Source of the DNA: CAZMVY01 sp964617875
GTDB taxonomy: Bacteria; Planctomycetota; Phycisphaerae; UBA1845; PWPN01
NCBI GenBank assembly: GCA_964617875.1
Contig: CAZUAI010000032.1
Span: 1 to 53,887 of the forward strand
Direction: 5' to 3'
Length of the DNA stretch: 53,887 nucleotides
Below, piece by piece: positions 8,370-16,868 of the stretch (the first letter of the stretch is position 1; every line of letters begins with the position of its first letter). The position numbers and the translations under genes were made by a program. The notes under the pieces were generated by a model. The model made no database searches, was not told the DNA's origin, and was given only the letters and a program-made list of their open reading frames with translations.

Positions 8370-8771
8370 GTGGATGACTCCTGCGAACGCATCCAAGTGC
8401 GCATCCTCGACGGCGCGCTGCCGTCATCCGCTCCCTGGCGGCCGGCGGGCGCCGGGGCGGTGCTGTCGTTCGAGGGCGTCGTACGGCCGACCGAGGCCGG
8501 CCGGCCCATCGTCGCACTCCAGTACGACGTGTACGAGCCGATGGCCTCCGGGCTGCTCCGCCGGATCGCCGAGGACCTCGTCGCCCGCCACGGCCTGATC
8601 GCGCTGCGGACCGAACACAGCCGCGGCCGCGTCGCGGTCGGCGAACGTTCGTTCCGGCTGCAGGTTGCCGCCGCCGCCCGCCTCGAGGCCCTGGCCGCCG
8701 TAGCCGAGTTCATCGACCGTCTCAAACGGGACGTGCCCATCTGGAAGTCGCCGGTGTACGGCACTCCGTGA
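8370..8771 (+). CDS. moaE: Molybdopterin synthase catalytic subunit MoaE
   Basis: The 133-residue protein is the large subunit of molybdopterin synthase, which adds two sulfurs to precursor Z using thiocarboxylated MoaD. It contains GAVLSFEGVVR (29-39), the YDVYEPMA segment, EHSRGRVAVGE (82-92), and the C-terminal LKRDVPIWK with Lys119 and Lys126 at the positions of the two functionally important lysines of the E. coli enzyme. No ATG is available near the domain start; the GTG at 8370 gives a normal length and has a promoter just before it. Divergent to moeA. MoaD is not nearby. Confidence 0.9.
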   Translation: MDDSCERIQVRILDGALPSSAPWRPAGAGAVLSFEGVVRPTEAGRPIVALQYDVYEPMASGLLRRIAEDLVARHGLIALRTEHSRGRVAVGERSFRLQVAAAARLEALAAVAEFIDRLKRDVPIWKSPVYGTP

Positions 8772-8850
8772 GAACCGGTCCCGGCCCTGAGCCTATTCTA
8801 CATTCCCCGGGCGGAACGGGCGACGATCGTTTGCCGGGCGGCGTTTCGGG

Positions 8851-8856
8851 TATACT
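8851..8856 (+). promoter_or_regulatory. Putative -10 box of the DUF4159 gene
   Basis: TATACT lies four bases before an in-frame GTG (8861) and 31 bases before the ATG (8888). TTGCCG at 8831-8836 is only 14 bp upstream, which is short for a -35 element. Confidence 0.35.
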
Positions 8857-8887
8857 GTTCGTGGATTCGCTTGCCTCGAGACCGCCG

Positions 8888-11125
8888 ATGAACGACGGCC
8901 GCGCCAGCCGCAAGACAGGCATTTTCCCGCGCATGTTGTTCGTTACGGCGGCGCTCTGCGCCGCCGAGCCCGTGTCGGCGAGAGCCCAGGCGGTCACCGG
9001 CCAGGACGTTCGCAAGGCCATCGACGAGGGCATTCGCTTCCTCCGCGCACGACAGGGGGCCAACGGGGCCTGGCCCGATCTCGGTTACCCGGGCGGCACA
9101 ACCGCGCTGGCCGTGCTGGCCCTGCGCAACGCCGGCGTGCCGGCCGACGACCCGGCTGTTGTCAACGGCGTAAACCACCTGCGTTCGGTTGCGAACCGGC
9201 AGACCTACGTTGTCGCCCTCAAGATCCAGGCCCTCGCCGCCGTCGATCCCGTTCGCTACCGCCCCGACATCGTGGCGGCGGCCGCGTGGCTCGTCCGCGC
9301 CCAGTGCGAGGACGGCGGGTGGAGTTATACGGTTTCCGGGGGGCGGTCCGATCACTCGAACTCGCAGTTCGGCCTGCTGGGCCTGCACGAGGCCGCCCGC
9401 GCCGACGTTCCGATTCCCGAAGCTGTCTGGAAGAAGGCCGAGGCGGACTGGGTCCAGACGCAGCACAAGGACGGGGGGTGGGGCTATGTCGGCCAGGGCA
9501 CCGAGACGACCGGCAGCATGACCGCCGCCGGCGTGGCCAGTCTGTACATCGTCGGGCAGAGCCTCACGGCGACGCGGGAGCGTGGTTACACCGCCGCCGG
9601 CGCCGCGCCGAATTGCGGCCGGTATGTGCTGAACCGCTCCGTCGCCCGGGGGCTTGACTGGCTCGCCCGCCATTTCGACGTCACGCGGAACCCGCCCCGG
9701 GGGCACTATTACTTCTACTACATGTACGGCCTCGAGCGCGTGGGCATCCTGGCCGGGCTCCACCACATCGGCGGGCACGACTGGTATCGCGAGGGGGCGA
9801 CGGCGCTTGTGCAGCGGTGCGGCAACTGGCGCGAACTGAACGAGGTCGTCGATACGTCCTTCGCGCTGCTGTTTCTCGGCAAGGGCCACCGGTCGCTCCT
9901 GTTCAACAAGCTGAAGTGGTCCTCGGACGACCGCTGGAACCCGGACCGGAACGATCTCGCGAACCTGATCGCCTTCATCGGCGACAAGCTGGGCCAGCCG
10001 GTGAGCTGGCAGGTCGTCGATCTCGCCGCGCCGCTGGAGGAATGGCTGACGGCCCCCATCCTCTACTTCAACGGGCATGTCTTCCCGACCTTTGCCCCCG
10101 AGTCGGTCAAGAAGCTCCAGGAGTTCATCCGTCAGGGCGGCGCGATCCTCGTCGAATCGTGCTGCTCGCGACCGGAGTTCCGCGCCGGCTTCGAGAAGTT
10201 CGCCGCCCAGGCCTTCCCGGACACGCCGCTGCGCCGCCTCGGGCCCGACCACGCGGTCTTTCACGCGTACGGCGAACTCCCCGCCGACACGGAGCTGTAC
10301 GGCATCGACCTCGGCTGCCGCACGAGCGTCATTTTCATTCCCCGCGACGTCTCGTGCCTCTGGGAGCAGGCCAACGTGCCGAAGCTCAGCGAGCAGGCCT
10401 TCGCGATCGGGACGAACATCGCCGCTTACTTCGTCGGCCGCCAGAAGCTCCTCGATCGTCTCGACGCCGTACACCTCGTGAAGATCGACGCCGACAACGC
10501 CGTCGTGCCGCCGTCCGCCCTCCACATCGGGCAGGTCATGCACAACGGCGACTGGCGGCCCGACCCGAAGGCGATGGCCAACCTCGCCGCGTTCCTCCGC
10601 GAGCAGGCGGACGTGGACGTCGTCTCGCAGACGATGCCGCTGAGACTCACGGACGACGCCCTGCGGCGGCACCCGATCGTCTTTCTGACCGGCCACTTCC
10701 CGTTCAAGCTTTCGACGCAGGAGCTGGAGGCCCTGCGCACCTACCTGAAGCGCGGCGGCTTCCTCTTTGCCGACGCCTGCTGCGGCCGCAAGGCGTTCGA
10801 TGCGGCGTTCCGGGAGATGGCGGCCGAACTCTTCCCTGACACGAAGCTCGAACCGCTGCCGCCGACACACCCGATTCTCTCCGGCGAGCTGGGCTTCCGG
10901 ATCGGTCAGGTGAAGTACCGCCCCGCCGCACTCGCCGAGAAGCCTGGGCTGACCACGCCCGCCCTCGAGGGGATCACGATCGACGATCGTACCGTTCTCG
11001 TGTACAGCCCCTACAGCTTCAGTTGCCCGCTCGACGGTCATGCGTGCGGCGACTGCCGCGGGTACGAACCCGAAGACGCGAAGAAACTGGCGGCCAACAT
11101 CGTCTTGTACGCCCTTTCCTACTGA
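8888..11125 (+). CDS. Secreted DUF4159 protein with prenyltransferase-like repeats
   Basis: The 745-residue protein begins with a probable signal peptide (Arg/Lys-rich start, then MLFVTAALCAAEPVSARAQA). Residues of about 40-340 contain alpha-alpha barrel repeats of the squalene-cyclase/prenyltransferase type, with phrases such as NGAWPDLGYPGGTTALAVLA and DGGWSY. The rest holds two consecutive DUF4159 domains, each with the pattern of a hydrophobic strand, H-x-F and GGF/GGAILVESCC, resembling a glutamine-amidotransferase fold without its catalytic triad. The family is frequent in planctomycetes and has no known function. A GTG at 8861 could also serve as start, but the ATG gives the cleaner signal sequence. 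Confidence 0.8.
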   Translation: MNDGRASRKTGIFPRMLFVTAALCAAEPVSARAQAVTGQDVRKAIDEGIRFLRARQGANGAWPDLGYPGGTTALAVLALRNAGVPADDPAVVNGVNHLRSVANRQTYVVALKIQALAAVDPVRYRPDIVAAAAWLVRAQCEDGGWSYTVSGGRSDHSNSQFGLLGLHEAARADVPIPEAVWKKAEADWVQTQHKDGGWGYVGQGTETTGSMTAAGVASLYIVGQSLTATRERGYTAAGAAPNCGRYVLNRSVARGLDWLARHFDVTRNPPRGHYYFYYMYGLERVGILAGLHHIGGHDWYREGATALVQRCGNWRELNEVVDTSFALLFLGKGHRSLLFNKLKWSSDDRWNPDRNDLANLIAFIGDKLGQPVSWQVVDLAAPLEEWLTAPILYFNGHVFPTFAPESVKKLQEFIRQGGAILVESCCSRPEFRAGFEKFAAQAFPDTPLRRLGPDHAVFHAYGELPADTELYGIDLGCRTSVIFIPRDVSCLWEQANVPKLSEQAFAIGTNIAAYFVGRQKLLDRLDAVHLVKIDADNAVVPPSALHIGQVMHNGDWRPDPKAMANLAAFLREQADVDVVSQTMPLRLTDDALRRHPIVFLTGHFPFKLSTQELEALRTYLKRGGFLFADACCGRKAFDAAFREMAAELFPDTKLEPLPPTHPILSGELGFRIGQVKYRPAALAEKPGLTTPALEGITIDDRTVLVYSPYSFSCPLDGHACGDCRGYEPEDAKKLAANIVLYALSY

Positions 11126-11239
11126 ACGGCGCGCTGTCGTGGGCGCGTCGCCCCGCCGTTCGTGAGGCGTTCGGGTGTTGCGGAGTCGCCAAGTCGCTGC
11201 CTGTTTTTCCGGTTTTTTCGTGCATTCCGGTCAAACGTG

Positions 11240-11248
11240 TGGTATACT
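11240..11248 (+). promoter_or_regulatory. Extended -10 promoter of the candidate small RNA
   Basis: The sequence TGGTATACT is an extended -10 element (TG-n-TATACT). It lies between two convergent protein genes where no forward protein gene follows, so it would drive a non-coding transcript. Confidence 0.4.
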
Positions 11249-11254
11249 ATGGTG

Positions 11255-11381
11255 TGTGGGCTTCGGTTGAGGCCCGGGCCGAATGGCCCCGTGCAGGCCG
11301 ATGGGGCGGAAGGCCAACAATACGGACGGCAACGGCGAGCGCGACCGGCGAACAGCACGGTCCACTCGCCGTTGGTCGTTT
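11255..11381 (+). ncRNA. Candidate intergenic small RNA
   Basis: A transcript from the extended -10 at 11240-11248 would run about 125 nt and end at a strong stem: CAACGGCGAG (11330-11339) pairs perfectly with CTCGCCGTTG (11365-11374). A second inner stem, GACCG (11343-11347) with CGGTC (11358-11362), stacks inside, and GTCGTTTT follows. An upstream hairpin, GCCCC (11286-11290) with GGGGC (11303-11307), adds structure. No known RNA family was recognised. The stem may alternatively serve only as a bidirectional terminator between the convergent genes. This call is inference. Confidence 0.35.
11330..11380 (+). terminator. Stem-loop terminator between convergent genes
   Basis: A perfect 10-bp stem at 11330-11339 and 11365-11374, with a 5-bp inner stem, is followed by GTCGTTTT. 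It abuts the stop codon of the minus-strand membrane protein gene and could act in both directions. Confidence 0.5.
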
Positions 11382-12796
11382 TACGCCCGGGGGGCGGGCT
11401 CCTTCGTTCGCCACGCTTCCAGGCCCCGCGCCAGGGCGGCCCAGAGGAGGGCGACGCCGCCGGCCAGCCAGAACGGGTACGCCTGCAGGAGCATTCGGCG
11501 TTCGAGCATCCCGATCGAGATCAGGTGGGCGGGCATCCCCGCCATCGACGCCGTCACAAGGATCGTCATCCATCGCATTGGCAGGACGAGCAGGCCGAGC
11601 GTCCCCACGGCACAGAGGATCCCGAACCACTCCGGCGGCCACCAGCCGAAGCCGCAGCCGAGCATCGAGACGACCGTGCCGCGGAACTGGTTGTAGACGG
11701 CCTCGCGCGGGGGACGCAGCCGGAACACATAGTCGAACGCGGAAACGGGGTCGCCGGCGTACGGGTCGTGTTCGAGCACCTCGGGGGGAGGCATGGTGAC
11801 CGGGCGTGCGGGGATGCGGCTGCCGCCGAATTCGCGATTCACGTAGAAGCGGGCGTCGCGGTGTTCGAGATGGAACGCGTCGCCGGTCTTTCGCCATTGA
11901 TTGACGTAAAACGGCGTCACGAGGATGAGCGGCATCAGGATCGCCGCGGCGCACTGCCACGGGCGCCAGGCGCCCGCTCCCGAACGGCGCCATCGCCATG
12001 CCCCCACCGCCGCCGCATAGATGATGACGGCGAACAACGCGGCCACGTTCGTGTTGCGGAGCAGGAGCAGCCCGCCGCCGAGCAGCCCGGCCCAGAGCCA
12101 TCCGCGGCCGGCCGGTCCGTCCCGTCCGAAGACCGCCGCCGCAAACAGGAGCCACAGGCAGAGATTGGCCTCCTCGCGAAGGCCCTGGCCGCAGAGGTCG
12201 ATCATCCACGTATCCAGGGCGCAGACGCCGGCCACGAGGACGCCGACGGGGTTGCCGAGGAATCTCCCGAGAACGAGCGCCATGAGAGGAATGACGGCGA
12301 TGCCGGCACAGCACGAGGCCGCGCGGATCGGCCACGTCTCATCCGGAAAGAGGCGGATCAAAGGGGCCGTGACGGCGGGCCAGAGCGGGGCCTTGTTGCC
12401 GGCGGCGAACGGGCTCGACACCCGCTGTGCCTGCGTCCGATAGTAGGCCACATCCGGCAACAGGGGCTCGTCCTTGAGTTGATCGAACCTCGCGATTCGC
12501 TGGAATCCTCCGACGACCGTCAGCGCGCACAGGGCAATGCCCATGGCGCGGGCCGGCCATTCCCGCCGTGCCACCAGACAGTGCACCAGGGCGAGGCCGA
12601 GCACGACGGCAAAGGCGAGCGCCGCCGCCACGCAGCCGGCGAATCCGCCCCAGGCGGCGCGGGCGACAACGCCGCCGACCACGCCGGCCCCCCAGAGCCC
12701 CCACAGCAGCGTGCGCAGCAGACGATCCGCCGGCGCAAGCCATCGCAGCACCGGCACCGTGAGCACGAGAATCAGAATCGCAACGAGATCATCCAT
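11381..12796 (-). CDS. Multi-spanning membrane protein, glycosyltransferase-39-like
   Basis: The 471-residue protein has roughly ten to twelve hydrophobic helices starting at the N-terminus (DDLVAILILVLTVPVLRWL). An early extracytoplasmic loop is acidic (RFDQLKDEPLLPD) and is followed by SPFAAGNKAPLWPAV, a layout seen in ArnT/PMT-type transferases that use polyprenyl-phosphate sugars. The family assignment is by topology and loop pattern, not by a decisive motif. The ATG at 12796 places the first helix at the start; the longer open frame adds only low-complexity residues. leuD lies directly upstream (66 bp), so the two may be co-transcribed. Confidence 0.62.
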   Translation of the reverse strand: MDDLVAILILVLTVPVLRWLAPADRLLRTLLWGLWGAGVVGGVVARAAWGGFAGCVAAALAFAVVLGLALVHCLVARREWPARAMGIALCALTVVGGFQRIARFDQLKDEPLLPDVAYYRTQAQRVSSPFAAGNKAPLWPAVTAPLIRLFPDETWPIRAASCCAGIAVIPLMALVLGRFLGNPVGVLVAGVCALDTWMIDLCGQGLREEANLCLWLLFAAAVFGRDGPAGRGWLWAGLLGGGLLLLRNTNVAALFAVIIYAAAVGAWRWRRSGAGAWRPWQCAAAILMPLILVTPFYVNQWRKTGDAFHLEHRDARFYVNREFGGSRIPARPVTMPPPEVLEHDPYAGDPVSAFDYVFRLRPPREAVYNQFRGTVVSMLGCGFGWWPPEWFGILCAVGTLGLLVLPMRWMTILVTASMAGMPAHLISIGMLERRMLLQAYPFWLAGGVALLWAALARGLEAWRTKEPAPRA

Positions 12797-12862
12797 GGGA
12801 GTGCCGGGTGCTGAGTGCGGAGCGGTTTCCCGATGCAGCCGCCCGGCGCCTGGCACCGGTCG

Positions 12863-13429
12863 TCAGACCATTCCAGCCTGCTTCGCGTACGCGAAAACGC
12901 CGCCGGCGTCGATGATCGGGGCGACGTCGCCGAGCGGGCGCAGGGCGTGCGTCTCGTTCCGCGTGCGGTTCACGAGTCTGCGCTCATCGACGCGGATCTC
13001 GACTTCGTCGCCGGTGCGGACCTTGTCCGCAAGGCGATCGACGCATTCGAACGGGACGAGATAGCCGCCGTTCACGCTGTTGCGGAAGAAGATCCGCGCA
13101 TAGAACTCGGCGACGACCGCCTGGACGCCGGCCTCGGCGAGAGCGAGGGGCGCGTGCTCGCGCGAACTGCCGCAACCGAAGTTCTTTCCGCCGATGACGA
13201 TCGAGAACGCGCTGCGGGTGTTGTTCGGGTCGGCCATATTCACGAACGGCACGCGGCCGTTCGGCAGGCCGGCCTGCGCCTCGGGCACGCCCGACATCGC
13301 GAAGCGGCCGAACATCCGGCGTTCCTCGGGGATCGCCGGATTGTACATGAGGTAGTGCGCGGGGATGATCTGGTCGGTATCAATGTTGTCGCCGAGCACG
13401 TATGCCCGGCCGCGAATGACACTCTGCAT
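12863..13429 (-). CDS. leuD: 3-isopropylmalate dehydratase small subunit
   Basis: The 188-residue protein is the small, swivelling subunit of isopropylmalate isomerase in leucine biosynthesis. Motifs are GDNIDTDQIIP at residues 13-23 and GKNFGCGSSREHAPLAL in the middle, followed by NSVNGGYLVP. The length is typical. The large subunit LeuC is not in the window. A homoaconitase- or citramalate-type small subunit cannot be ruled out from sequence alone, because the families share these motifs. Confidence 0.88.
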   Translation of the reverse strand: MQSVIRGRAYVLGDNIDTDQIIPAHYLMYNPAIPEERRMFGRFAMSGVPEAQAGLPNGRVPFVNMADPNNTRSAFSIVIGGKNFGCGSSREHAPLALAEAGVQAVVAEFYARIFFRNSVNGGYLVPFECVDRLADKVRTGDEVEIRVDERRLVNRTRNETHALRPLGDVAPIIDAGGVFAYAKQAGMV

Positions 13430-13601
13430 GGTCCAGCTACTCCGTGCCGTCGGCCGTGGTGGCCCAGGGAGAAACCATCCTACGCGAATTCCGCCGGCGG
13501 GGCAATTGCGGACACTCCGGCAATGAATCGAGGGGCTGCTGTCGGGCGCCACCGCGGAACAAGCCCCGGGGTAGCGAGGAGACGCCAACGAGCATCGTAC
13601 T

Positions 13602-13630
13602 TTGACGCCCGCCCGCGCCCCATCTACGCT
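13602..13630 (+). promoter_or_regulatory. Putative promoter of the disrupted membrane-protein gene
   Basis: TTGACG at 13602-13607 and TACGCT at 13625-13630 are exactly 17 bp apart. The ATG follows 12 bases after the -10 box. Confidence 0.45.
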
Positions 13631-13642
13631 GACGGCCGCGAT

Positions 13643-15379
13643 ATGAGTCTGGGTGATCACAAGTCCCCCCTTGCCGCGTCTGAAAGCCGGCGGGCTGCAC
13701 TGCGCTGGCTCGCGGTGTGCACGGTCGTCACCGCCATTGTGGCGCTCCTGTCGAACGGTGCGTACCACGACGACGATCTGAAACACTTCCTCTTCGCCCG
13801 TTGGGTCCGGCACGATCCTGCCTACCTGACGGATGCGTGGGGGCGGCCGGGGTTTACGGTCCTGTATGCCGTGCCGGCGCAGGCCGGTTGGTGGGCGTGC
13901 CGGCTGCTTTCGGCGGCGCTGTCGGCGGCAACGGCCTGGGCGACGTTCCGGTCGGCCGAAAAGCTCGGGTTCCGGCATGCGGCCTGGGCCGTCCCGCTGG
14001 TCTTCATCCAGCCTCTGTTCCTGCACCTGTCCTCGACGACGCTGACGGAGACGCCGGCGGCGTTCTACCTGGCGACGGCGACGTGGGCGCTGCTGGCCGG
14101 CCGTCCGGCCTTGTCCGCGGGTCTCTTCTCGCCGGTCCTTGTGACGCGGCACGAGGCGATCGTGCTGCTGCCGGTGTGGGCGTGGGCGCAGTGGCGGTGG
14201 GTGCGGTTCGGCGCGGTTCCGGTCCGCCCCGGGGCCGGGGCCCTCGCCTGCGCTTCGGGTCCGTTGGGGCGTTCCTGGCCGGTTGCGAGCTGGGCGCTGT
14301 TGCTGTGGGCGCCGGTCGTTCAGAACCTGGCGGCGTGGGTTGCGTTCGGGCAGTGGCCGGGCGAGGCGCTCCTGCGGACGACGCGCGCCACGCAGTACGG
14401 CCACGGCACGCCGTTCACGTTCCTGATGCGTCTCGTCGTGGCGGCCGGGCCGGTGGTGGCAACGCTGGCGATCGTCGGCCTCGGGCGTCTCTGGCGCGAC
14501 CGGCGGGCGCGGCCCATCGTCGTCGGAATCGTCGTGTTCCTGGTGGCGCAAACGGCCCTGTATATGCATCAACTCTATGCGACCGGCGGCTACGCGCGCT
14601 TTCTCGTGCCGTTGGCGCCGTGGCTGGCGATCGCGGCGCTCGCCGGCGCCGACACGGCGAGGGAGCGGGCCACACCCTGGGTTGCGGGCGCGGCCGTGAC
14701 ATTGTGGCTTGCCGCCGAGATCGAGCAGGCGATCAACCCAATCGCGGCCATTGCGCCCTATTGGTGGCTCTTTCGGCTGGCAGCGGCGGTCTTCTGTGGA
14801 GGCATGCTTGTGCCGTTTTCGATCGGGCGATGTCGTCGCGGCGCAGGCAGCCCGTCTGCGTCCGACGGCCGGCCGGAAGCCGGCACCACAGGGCGCGAAA
14901 CGGTGCCGCTCGAGACGGATTCGGCGTCCGTCATGCCGCGCTTCGGACGGCGGGTCTGCGCGGTCGTCGCGGCGGTCGCCATCCTCGGGCCGGCGGCCCG
15001 CGCGGCGTGGCCGCACCGGCTTCGGCCGCGGGAGCGGGCGATTGCCGAGGCGATTCGCGCGGTGGGGAGAGAGCCGTTGGATCTGGTAACGTCCTGCCCG
15101 CCGACCGACTGGAGTTACTAATGGGCCCCGCGGTGGTACCCGGCACCGCGCCCGCCGGGGGGGGGCGCGATCCGCGAGGCGCCGGCCGGCACGCTCCTGG
15201 TGTGGGACCGGCGCTACGGTCCGTCGGCGGATTTTGGTCTCGGGCTCGATGTGTTTCAGGAGGACCGCGGCTGGCGCGAGGTCTATCGAAGTCCGCCGGA
15301 CGCGGACGGGATGTCGTTCGTGCATGTCTTCGAGCGTCGGCCGCGGCCGGCCCTTGCCTCACGAAGCCCGGGCGACTAA
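13643..15379 (+). pseudogene. Glycosyltransferase-39-like membrane protein with in-frame TAA
   Basis: The frame from ATG 13643 encodes a polytopic membrane protein with an early acidic loop (AYHDDDLKHF) and TRHEAIVLLP after the fourth or fifth helix, resembling mannosyltransferase-type GT39 proteins. It stops at TAA 15119-15121 after 492 residues. The same frame then continues without a shift for a further 85 codons to TAA 15377-15379. That part reads like a genuine C-terminal domain (APAGTLLVWDRRYG, then MSFVHVFERRP). The context SY-stop-WAPRW suggests a Tyr codon TAC changed to TAA. It could be a real nonsense mutation, tolerated truncation, or a base-call error. If the stop is real the membrane part would still be made. 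Confidence 0.65.
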
Positions 15380-15401
15380 GCTGGAAACCGATACGAAGCG
15401 T

Positions 15402-16295
15402 ATGAATGTCCCCAAACCGAACCCGGCCACCGTTCGCGATCGCCTCGAGCAGGCGCTTGCCGAGGACGGCTTCGGCCGGGATATCACAAGCGAGGTGACC
15501 ATCCCCCCGGAGGCCGGCGATGCGACCGGCCGCTTCCACCTTGTGGCCCGCGAGCCGGGGACGTTCTGCGGGATCGCCGTGTTCGGCTCGTTCGCCCCGC
15601 GTTTTGCCGGCGAGATCAAACTCAGCCGCGCCATCGACGACGGCGAGACATTCGCCGCCGGCCAGCGGCTCGCGACGATCGAGGGTCGCATCCGCACGGT
15701 TCTCGGCGTCGAACGGACGATGCTCAACTTCCTCCAGCGGACGTGCGGCGTCGCGACGCTGACGGCCCGCTACGTGGCGGCGACCGGCGGCACGGGCGTG
15801 CGGATCTTCGACACGCGGAAGACGATCCCCGGCTGGCGGGAACTGGACAAGTACGCGGTCCGTTGCGGCGGCGGACACAACCACCGCATGGGTCTGCACG
15901 ACGCCGTGCTCATCAAGGACAATCACGTGGGCGGGGCCGATCCGCACCGTCTGGCGCGTCTCGTGGCCGAGGCGAACGAACGCATCGCGAGGCTGGAACG
16001 CCGTCCGGACTTCGTCGAGGTCGAGGTGGACGACGTCGATCAGCTCCGCGCCGTGATCGCCGTGCCCGGCATCGACGTGGTCCTGATCGACAACTTCGCC
16101 ACCGAGCGGATGCGCGAGGCCGTGGCCATCCGCGACGCGGCCGGCCTGCGCGGCCGGGTGGATCTCGAGGTCTCCGGCGGCGTGACGCTCGAGAACGTCC
16201 CGGCGATCTGTCAGACGGGGATCGACCGGATCGCCGTCGGCGCCCTCACGCACTCGGCGCGGGCCGTCGATCTCGGGCTGGACCGGGTATCATGA
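15402..16295 (+). CDS. nadC: Nicotinate-nucleotide pyrophosphorylase (carboxylating)
   Basis: The 297-residue enzyme converts quinolinate and PRPP to nicotinate mononucleotide, CO2 and pyrophosphate in NAD synthesis. Clear motifs are DTRKTIPGWRELDKYAV, GGGHNHRMGLHDAVLIKDNH, EVEVDDVDQL, IDNF and LEVSGGV, covering the quinolinate- and phosphoribosyl-binding residues. The ATG at 15402 gives the normal family length. Its stop overlaps the start of the next gene (ATGA), so the two are translationally coupled. Other NAD biosynthesis genes are not in the window. Confidence 0.95.
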   Translation: MNVPKPNPATVRDRLEQALAEDGFGRDITSEVTIPPEAGDATGRFHLVAREPGTFCGIAVFGSFAPRFAGEIKLSRAIDDGETFAAGQRLATIEGRIRTVLGVERTMLNFLQRTCGVATLTARYVAATGGTGVRIFDTRKTIPGWRELDKYAVRCGGGHNHRMGLHDAVLIKDNHVGGADPHRLARLVAEANERIARLERRPDFVEVEVDDVDQLRAVIAVPGIDVVLIDNFATERMREAVAIRDAAGLRGRVDLEVSGGVTLENVPAICQTGIDRIAVGALTHSARAVDLGLDRVS

Positions 16296-16849
16296 ACGCT
16301 TCCGACGGCAAGGACACGCACGATCCGACGCCGACCGGCGAAGCGCCGGCCGAACCCGGGCGGACGGCCCGGCAGCGGCTCGGCCCGGTGATCCTCTGGT
16401 CGCGCTTGCGCCGGCCGGTCGCGGGGCGCCTGGCGGCGTTGGCCGTTGCCCTGGCGTGCGGCGCCGTGTTCGGCTTCGCCGCCGCGTTGCGCCCGGACCC
16501 GTCGGGCTACGGCACGCACACGCAGCTCGGGTTCGGACGCTGCGGGTTCCTGATGCAGACCGGCTACCCCTGCCCGACGTGCGGGATGACCACCTCGTTT
16601 GCGGACTTCGCGCACGGGCATCTGCTGCGGTCGGCGTGGGACCAGCCGGCGGGATTCGTGCTGGCATTGGCCACGGCGGTCGTCGGCGTGATCGCGCTGG
16701 CGGCGGTGTTCAGCGGGCGGGTCGTGCAGGTGAACTGGTATCGCGTGAATCCGGTTCGCGTTGTGTGGACGTTTGTGGTAATCTTCTTCGCCAGTTGGGG
16801 ATTCAAGATGATCATCAGCTGGGTCGGCCGGGGTTCGCCGGCCCGGTGA
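16292..16849 (+). CDS. DUF2752 membrane protein
   Basis: The 185-residue protein has a charged N-terminal tail of about 45 residues and then three probable transmembrane helices. The first loop carries CGFLMQTGYPCPTCGMTTS, the cysteine-rich signature I associate with DUF2752, and SAWDQPAGFVLA follows. The function of the family is unknown; the paired cysteines could bind metal or form disulfides. It overlaps nadC by four bases and is followed 19 bases later by a lipoprotein gene, giving a likely four-gene operon. Confidence 0.75.
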   Translation: MNASDGKDTHDPTPTGEAPAEPGRTARQRLGPVILWSRLRRPVAGRLAALAVALACGAVFGFAAALRPDPSGYGTHTQLGFGRCGFLMQTGYPCPTCGMTTSFADFAHGHLLRSAWDQPAGFVLALATAVVGVIALAAVFSGRVVQVNWYRVNPVRVVWTFVVIFFASWGFKMIISWVGRGSPAR

Positions 16850-16868
16850 GTGCGGACGGAGATGCGCC

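Noticed and set aside
11255..11381. Similarity of the intergenic RNA to bacterial SRP RNA (a GGCGGAAGG-like stretch)
   Set aside because: The conserved tetraloop and the expected long hairpin pairing on both sides are missing, so I kept it only as an unassigned small RNA.
15119..15170. A frameshift at the nine-G run as the cause of the disrupted membrane-protein gene
   Set aside because: Codon-by-codon reading shows the sequence before and after the stop is in the same frame; only the single TAA codon is at fault.
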